From: an uncultured Corynebacterium sp.
Lineage (GTDB): Bacteria; Actinomycetota; Actinomycetes; Mycobacteriales; Mycobacteriaceae
NCBI RefSeq assembly: GCF_902489365.1
Contig: NZ_CABTZR010000002.1
Span: forward strand, 1-64,000
Length of the DNA: 64,000 bases
Direction: 5' to 3'
The translations under genes and the position numbers were made by a program. The first letter of the stretch is position 1. Each line of letters opens with the position of its first letter. The notes beneath the pieces were generated by a model that did not search any database, was not told the origin of the DNA, and saw nothing but the letters and a program-made list of their open reading frames with translations. Positions 59,273 to 64,000 of this stretch are shown here, piece after piece.

Positions 59273-60913
59273 ATGCAACTTATACGACAAGTCATTACAC
59301 AATCTTGGAAACTATCGCCTTGGAACAACTTTTTAGTCCTCGTCTCCATTGTAATTTCGTCAATTTCTACAGTTATTGCCCCGTATGTTCTCGGAAGTGG
59401 AGTCAACTCTCTCCTTAATAGTTCAAACAGAGAAGACTTCATTACAATTGGCCTAAAGCTTTCTATAACCTATTCTCTGATTTGGTTTTTAGGAGCATCC
59501 GCGAGATACATATTACTTCCAACGTATGGAACGATTGAGCAAAAGCTGCAGTCAGAGCGAATGGCTAGGTCTCTCACCGATAGCATCGATGCCAGCCCTA
59601 GCGCACGATCACATGCTGATAACGGAGAGATCTCATTTGCCATTGATAGCGAGGCTTCCGCTTATCGTGACACTTTATCCAGCATCTACCTGTCTATATT
59701 GCCGGCAACCATTTCTTTAGCCTCCGGCATTTTCCTAGTCGTTATTGCCAGCACTTGGTTAGAAGGAATAATCCTCACAGCAGCCATTGTGACCTATTGT
59801 GTGGTCAGCTATCGGCTAATCCAAAGCCACCAGAACGCCCAGACAAAGTTTTTCAAAGAGAGCATGCGCAGTTTCGGCGTCCTAGGGAATTCTTTGTCCC
59901 TCTGGAAAGAAGCGACAGTGTTTTCTACCCAAGCATTTTTGGAATCTCGCTATAGAAAAGATCGAAGCACAGTAGAACGCGCTGGAGTCTATTCCTATAC
60001 CATGACGCGGCGGCTGTATGTTGCCCAAGGAATCGTTTTAGCAATAACGATTTGCGTTCTCATTATAGCCATTATCCTTCGAACAAATAATGGAGATGCG
60101 CAGGCAATCGGATCAATTATTTCGTCTACAGGAATCGCCATTGCAGCCATTACGCCTCTTCAATCCGTCGGATTTGGAGTGTCCACACTCGCTGTTTCAG
60201 TTTCCCATGCGAGTGAAGCAAGCGAAAAGATTCGCCCAACGGGGTTCATCGCCGCAACAAGCCAAAACGTGGATTTGTGGAATGAGCAAATACTGCGTTT
60301 GTCTGACATGGCAGCTTCGGCACACCAGCGACATGAACAAAGACCAATCTGGGTTCTTGGTCCAAGCGGCTCAGGGAAAACGACGGTTTTGGAAGGGTTC
60401 CTAAATCTAAATGAGTATTCGTTACCCTTGCAACAAGAATCTTGTGAGATAAGGGAAAATTCAACGTATGCGCCTCAAAGCGCAAGCCTGTTAAACGCCA
60501 ACGCCATAGACAACGTTGTTTTTGGCAGATCAATAGCCGTGTGCAAAGCTGACGAGTTACTCACAGCAGTAGGACTACACGAGTTTTCTTCAACGGGCTG
60601 CAAGAAGAACTCCGATGTAGCGGGTGAAGACGGTGGGGCATCCGGTGGGGAAAAACAAAGAATCGCCTTGGCACGAGCATTGATCGCTAAGCCTGGGTCA
60701 ATTGTGGTCCTCGATGAGCCAACCAGTAGCTTAGACAAGAATTCACGGGCATTGGTGTGGGGAATTATTGAAGATCTTGCACGCGAAAAAACGGTCATTG
60801 TTTCAACGCACGATGCCTCAGCACCTATTCGTCACGACGATACGGTGCTTCAATTAACCAATGCCAATGAAGCACCTTCATCAAAGCGAAAAGAGCCTCC
60901 CAGTGAAGCTTAG
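59273..60913 (+). CDS. ABC transporter with fused membrane and ATPase domains, AT-rich
   Basis: A 546-residue half-transporter. Five or six membrane helices are visible in the first 310 residues (FLVLVSIVISSISTVIAPYV, IYLSILPATISLASGIFLVV, VAQGIVLAITICVLIIAIIL). The ATPase domain has Walker A WVLGPSGSGKTTVLEGFL near 362, Q-loop YAPQSASLLNANAIDNVVFG, a slightly altered signature GGASGGEKQRIALARALIA, Walker B SIVVLDEPTSSLD and H-loop TVIVSTHDASA. The build matches exporters of peptides, bacteriocins or lipids. Its DNA is clearly AT-rich and it abuts lepA with 6 bp between stops, so it looks inserted. The 245 bp before it hold no gene that I can support. Confidence 0.85.
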   Translation: MQLIRQVITQSWKLSPWNNFLVLVSIVISSISTVIAPYVLGSGVNSLLNSSNREDFITIGLKLSITYSLIWFLGASARYILLPTYGTIEQKLQSERMARSLTDSIDASPSARSHADNGEISFAIDSEASAYRDTLSSIYLSILPATISLASGIFLVVIASTWLEGIILTAAIVTYCVVSYRLIQSHQNAQTKFFKESMRSFGVLGNSLSLWKEATVFSTQAFLESRYRKDRSTVERAGVYSYTMTRRLYVAQGIVLAITICVLIIAIILRTNNGDAQAIGSIISSTGIAIAAITPLQSVGFGVSTLAVSVSHASEASEKIRPTGFIAATSQNVDLWNEQILRLSDMAASAHQRHEQRPIWVLGPSGSGKTTVLEGFLNLNEYSLPLQQESCEIRENSTYAPQSASLLNANAIDNVVFGRSIAVCKADELLTAVGLHEFSSTGCKKNSDVAGEDGGASGGEKQRIALARALIAKPGSIVVLDEPTSSLDKNSRALVWGIIEDLAREKTVIVSTHDASAPIRHDDTVLQLTNANEAPSSKRKEPPSEA

Positions 60914-60919
60914 TTTCTC

Positions 60920-62767
60920 TTAATCGCTATCCGTGGACAGCGCCGCCACGAAAGCCTCCTGCGGCACCGACACGGAGCCGATGGACTTCATACGCTTCTT
61001 ACCCGCCTTCTGCTTCTCCAGCAGCTTGCGCTTACGGGAGATATCGCCGCCGTAGCACTTGGCCAACACGTCCTTGCGCATTGCGCGGATGTTTTCACGC
61101 GCGATGATCTTCGAGCCGATGGCCGCCTGGACAGGCACCTCGAACTGCTGGCGTGGGATCAGCTCCTTGAGTTTCTTCGTCATCTTGTTGCCGTACCACT
61201 GTGCGGATTCGCGGTGCACGATGGCAGAGAAGGCATCCACCGGATCACCGTTAAGCAGAATATCGACCTTCACCAAGTCCGCCAGCTGCTCGCCGGCCTC
61301 CTCATAGTTGAGGGAAGCATAACCCTTGGTACGGGACTTCAACATGTCGAAGAAGTCGAAGATGATTTCGCCCAGCGGCATGGTGTAGCGCAGCTCCACG
61401 CGGTCCTCAGACAGGTAGTCCATGCCGCCCATCTGGCCACGCTTGGACTGGCACAGCTCCATCGTCGAGCCCACAAACTCCTCCGGCACGATGATGGTCA
61501 TCTTCACAATCGGCTCGTAGACCTCACGCAACTTGCCGCCGGGCCAGTCCGACGGATTGTGCACCATGGACTCCTCGCCATCCTCCGCCACCACGCGGTA
61601 GGTCACCGAGGGAGCCGTGGAAATCAGATCTAAGCCAAACTCGCGCTCCAGACGGTCGCGCGTGATTTCCATGTGCAGCAGGCCCAAGAATCCACAGCGG
61701 AAGCCGAAGCCCAGGGCGACGGAGGTCTCGGGCTCGAAGGTGAGGGAGGCGTCGTTAAGCTGCAGCTTCTCCAGCGCGTCACGCAGGTCCGGGAAGTCCG
61801 CCTGGGAGATGGGGAACAGGCCGGAGTAGACCATGGGGTTCGGGTCGGCGTAGCCCTTGAGCGGCTCGCTCGCGCCATTCGACGCCCACGTAATCGTGTC
61901 ACCCACCTTGGTCTCACGCACGTTCTTCACGCCGGTGATGAGGTAGCCCACCTCGCCCGGGCCCAAGCCCTTACACTTCTGCATGGTGGGGCTGACGATG
62001 CCCACCTCCAGCAGCTCGTGGTTGGCACCCGTAGACATCATGGTGACCTTCTGGCGCGGGGTGAGCTTGCCGTCCATCATACGGATGTAGGTCACCACGC
62101 CGCGGTAGGTGTCATAAACGGAGTCGAAGACCATAGCGCGGGCCGGGGCATCGGGACCGAACTCGGAGGTGGGCGCCGGGACAAGCTCCGCAACCTTATC
62201 CAGCAGCTCCGGCACGCCCTCGCCGGTCTTGCCGGAGACGCGCAGCACCTCTTCCGGCTCGCAGCCGATGATGTGGGCGATCTCCAGGGCGTACTTCTCC
62301 GGGTCGGCCGCGGGCAGGTCGATCTTGTTGAGGACCGGGATGATCTCCAGGTCATTCTCCATGGCCAGGTAAAGGTTGGCCAGGGTCTGGGCTTCGATGC
62401 CCTGGGCGGCGTCGACAAGCAGGATGGCTCCCTCACACGCCTCCAGTGCACGCGAAACCTCGTAGGTGAAGTCCACGTGGCCGGGGGTATCGATCATCTG
62501 CATGACGATCTCCTCCCCCTTGCACGCGCCGGATTGAGGAATCCAGGGCAGGCGCACGTTCTGCGCCTTAATGGTAATGCCGCGCTCGCGCTCGATATCC
62601 ATGTTGTCAAGGTATTGGTCGCGCATGTCGCGCTCCTCCACCACCTGCGACAACTGCAGGATGCGATCAGCCAGCGTCGACTTGCCGTGGTCGATGTGGG
62701 CGATAATGCAAAAGTTTCGGATCTTGGACGGATCCGTAAACGTAGTGGCCGCGAAGTTTGTAGACAT
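60920..62767 (-). CDS. lepA: Elongation factor 4 (LepA)
   Basis: A 615-residue translational GTPase that back-translocates or remodels stalled ribosomes and aids initiation. G motifs are [20 protein letters not shown] near 20, [20 protein letters not shown] near 95 and [17 protein letters not shown] near 147. The C-terminal LepA-specific domain is complete ([20 protein letters not shown], then [20 protein letters not shown]). The start at 62767 is 18 bp from the divergent PemK-like gene, so the two promoters overlap. Confidence 0.96.
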   Translation of the reverse strand: MSTNFAATTFTDPSKIRNFCIIAHIDHGKSTLADRILQLSQVVEERDMRDQYLDNMDIERERGITIKAQNVRLPWIPQSGACKGEEIVMQMIDTPGHVDFTYEVSRALEACEGAILLVDAAQGIEAQTLANLYLAMENDLEIIPVLNKIDLPAADPEKYALEIAHIIGCEPEEVLRVSGKTGEGVPELLDKVAELVPAPTSEFGPDAPARAMVFDSVYDTYRGVVTYIRMMDGKLTPRQKVTMMSTGANHELLEVGIVSPTMQKCKGLGPGEVGYLITGVKNVRETKVGDTITWASNGASEPLKGYADPNPMVYSGLFPISQADFPDLRDALEKLQLNDASLTFEPETSVALGFGFRCGFLGLLHMEITRDRLEREFGLDLISTAPSVTYRVVAEDGEESMVHNPSDWPGGKLREVYEPIVKMTIIVPEEFVGSTMELCQSKRGQMGGMDYLSEDRVELRYTMPLGEIIFDFFDMLKSRTKGYASLNYEEAGEQLADLVKVDILLNGDPVDAFSAIVHRESAQWYGNKMTKKLKELIPRQQFEVPVQAAIGSKIIARENIRAMRKDVLAKCYGGDISRKRKLLEKQKAGKKRMKSIGSVSVPQEAFVAALSTDSD

Positions 62768-62785
62768 GTGTTTAGAATAGACGAC

Positions 62786-63307
62786 ATGTCTAGGTTGGCA
62801 CGCATTCTCGGTATCGGAGGCCCTGAGCCTGTCGATGTCGGTCTCGAGCGCATCACCGAAGGCCTAGGACTAAACCAGAACGATTCCGTGACGGAACCCC
62901 GCAAGGCCGCCGACATTCGTGTCGAGTGTGCCGACGCCCACCCGCGCAGCGTCTTCTTCACCCCCGACATGGACGGGCAGGCAGACTCCGGGGAAGTCGT
63001 GTGGGTGTGGGCACCCTCGGATGGCAAGCAGTCCCCGCCGCGCGAGCGGGCCGTGCTCATTGTCTCGCGGACGCGCACCACCGTGCTGGGTCTGCTCATT
63101 TCCCCCAACCCGGGCCACGCAAACAAAGAGGAATGGCTCGATATCGGCACTGGTGAGTGGGATGAATCCGGCCGTCAGTGCTGGATTCGGATGGACCGCG
63201 TGCTGGAGATCTCCGAGGAACAATGCCGCCGACAAGGCACGCTCTTCCCGGAACGCCGCTTCGAACGCATTGCTAACCGGCTGCGCTCGCGTTATCACTG
63301 GGCCTGA
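62786..63307 (+). CDS. PemK/MazF-like protein divergent from lepA
   Basis: A 173-residue protein with a PemK/MazF-like core at about 60-165: [40 protein letters not shown] and [17 protein letters not shown]. The first 50 residues are a lineage-specific extension ([20 protein letters not shown]). MazF enzymes are RNases, but this actinobacterial group, encoded next to lepA (as Rv2405 is in M. tuberculosis), stands without an antitoxin gene and may not be a toxin. The ATG at 62786 begins 18 bp from lepA. Confidence 0.75.
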   Translation: MSRLARILGIGGPEPVDVGLERITEGLGLNQNDSVTEPRKAADIRVECADAHPRSVFFTPDMDGQADSGEVVWVWAPSDGKQSPPRERAVLIVSRTRTTVLGLLISPNPGHANKEEWLDIGTGEWDESGRQCWIRMDRVLEISEEQCRRQGTLFPERRFERIANRLRSRYHWA

Positions 63308-63425
63308 TTTGGGAATTCGGTCCGAGCCCTGCTAAATTTTTTGGGATGCCGGGGCACGCTGGCGGTCAGGACCTTGGGTCCGCCTTCCTCGGTTACACAT
63401 TCCTACGACTCTAAGAGGTATAACG

Positions 63426-63689
63426 ATGGCAAACATCAAGTCCAAGCAGAAGCGCATCCTGACCAACGAGAAGTCTCGTCAGCGCAACAAGTCCGTACGC
63501 TCCGCCGTGCGTACCGAGATCCGCAAGTTCCGTGAGGCCGTCGCCGCTGGCGACAAGGCTGCAGCCGAGAAGCAGCTGCGCGTTGCCTCCCGCGCACTGG
63601 ACAAGTCCGTGTCTAAGGGCGTCTTCCACCGCAACACCGCGGCTAACAAGAAGTCCGGCATGGCCACCGCCTTCAACAAGATGGCCTAA
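63426..63689 (+). CDS. rpsT: 30S ribosomal protein S20
   Basis: An 87-residue, very basic protein of normal S20 length: [40 protein letters not shown], and the end [20 protein letters not shown]. It binds 16S rRNA early in 30S assembly. A ribosome-binding site CTAAGAGGTATAACG precedes the ATG. The leader has a small hairpin (GGACC-TTG-GGTCC near 63376-63389), which may matter for control, since S20 represses its own synthesis in E. coli. A methyltransferase gene starts immediately after its stop. Confidence 0.97.
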   Translation: MANIKSKQKRILTNEKSRQRNKSVRSAVRTEIRKFREAVAAGDKAAAEKQLRVASRALDKSVSKGVFHRNTAANKKSGMATAFNKMA

Positions 63690-64000
63690 ATGAAACCGCT
63701 CCTGAAGTGGGTGGGGGGAAAGCGCCAACTGCTGCCCGTTATCCACTCCAAGCTGCCCGAGAGTTTCGACACTTATGTCGAACCATTCTTGGGCGGTGGA
63801 GCGGTTCTTTTTTCTTTGGCGCCCGAACGCGCCCGGGTCAATGACCTGAACACCGAGCTCATCACCGTCTACGAGGTGGTCCGCGATAACGTGGACGAGC
63901 TCATCGCCCTGTTAAAGGGCTATCCGAATGATTCGGATTTCTTCTACGAGATGCGCGCCCGCGACCGTGAGCCGGGTTTTGCGCACGTGAGCCCCGTCGA
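63690..64000 (+). CDS. DNA adenine methyltransferase, D12 class (cut by window end)
   Basis: The first 103 codons of a Dam/M.DpnII-type N6-adenine methylase. The start reads MKPLLKWVGGKRQLLPVIHS, then FDTYVEPFLGGGAVLFSLAP, the SAM-binding FxGxG motif, then VNDLNTELITVYEVVRDNVD, with Asp and Asn residues of the cofactor pocket. The target is probably GATC or a related site, judged from the family. The ATG directly follows the rpsT stop with no spacer and no own ribosome-binding site, so it must be translated by coupling. The catalytic DPPY motif and any partner endonuclease would lie beyond the window. Confidence 0.88.
   Translation, partial: MKPLLKWVGGKRQLLPVIHSKLPESFDTYVEPFLGGGAVLFSLAPERARVNDLNTELITVYEVVRDNVDELIALLKGYPNDSDFFYEMRARDREPGFAHVSPV

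Noticed and set aside
1..64000. CRISPR array, rRNA or tRNA genes
   Set aside because: No regularly spaced repeats with unique spacers and no recognisable structural RNA gene were seen; very short or divergent ncRNAs could be missed by eye.

Overview
This window is a piece of a high-GC actinobacterial chromosome, almost certainly a Corynebacterium. The evidence is a mycolyltransferase of the antigen 85 type, a decaprenyl-type UppS, the smtB-zur pair divergent from glyS, and the conserved block hrcA-dnaJ2-rsmE-phoH-ybeY...era-recO-uppS. The order aecD-brnQ-flavin monooxygenase, with a BCCT carrier nearby, also matches what I recall of C. glutamicum. No rRNA, tRNA or CRISPR array was recognised.

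Layout. 1-4 kb: an insertion-sequence graveyard (fused IS481-like and IS3-like fragments) beside two AT-richer glycosyltransferase genes. 4-11.5 kb: a DUF1707 protein, wecB, a YtxH-like protein, dnaG, a membrane-anchored or exported barnase-type RNase with its barstar, dgt and a YdcF-like protein. 11.5-16.6 kb: a large exported TPM-domain protein, a repeat-filled gap, then glyS with two small co-transcribed unknowns. 16.7-27.6 kb: metal regulation (smtB, zur), cell-envelope lipid (uppS), DNA repair and ribosome maturation (recO, era, ybeY, rsmE), pyridoxal salvage, and heat-shock genes (dnaJ2, hrcA, hemW). Intergenic gaps here carry three families of palindromic repeats. 27.7-43.3 kb: two CorC/HlyC-type CBS proteins, fadD15, malQ, small membrane proteins, an esterase, idi, a lipoprotein, an ABC exporter, aecD, brnQ and a flavin monooxygenase. 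43.4-50.6 kb: a GntR regulator with a complete peptide-type ABC importer, a FUSC exporter and an RNA ligase-like protein. 50.7-57 kb: a BCCT transporter ruined by an internal deletion, a two-component system, and a divergent operon PrsW-exported protein-PrsW, followed by an amidohydrolase. 57-64 kb: mycolyltransferase, an AT-rich island (a membrane protein gene interrupted by a stop, an unknown protein, an ABC transporter), lepA, a PemK-like protein, rpsT, and the start of an adenine methyltransferase cut by the window edge.

The most interesting elements are: the two-component/PrsW-X-PrsW cassette with a duplicated 26-bp dyad leader; the three families of intergenic palindromes; the exported barnase/barstar pair; a perfect 10-bp hairpin covering the ribosome-binding region of a CorC-like gene; a DnaG whose zinc ligands are mostly replaced; a recurring word CTTGNCGACG; and a DNA methylase placed directly behind rpsT. 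All function calls rest on reading motifs and context by eye; no database search was run.
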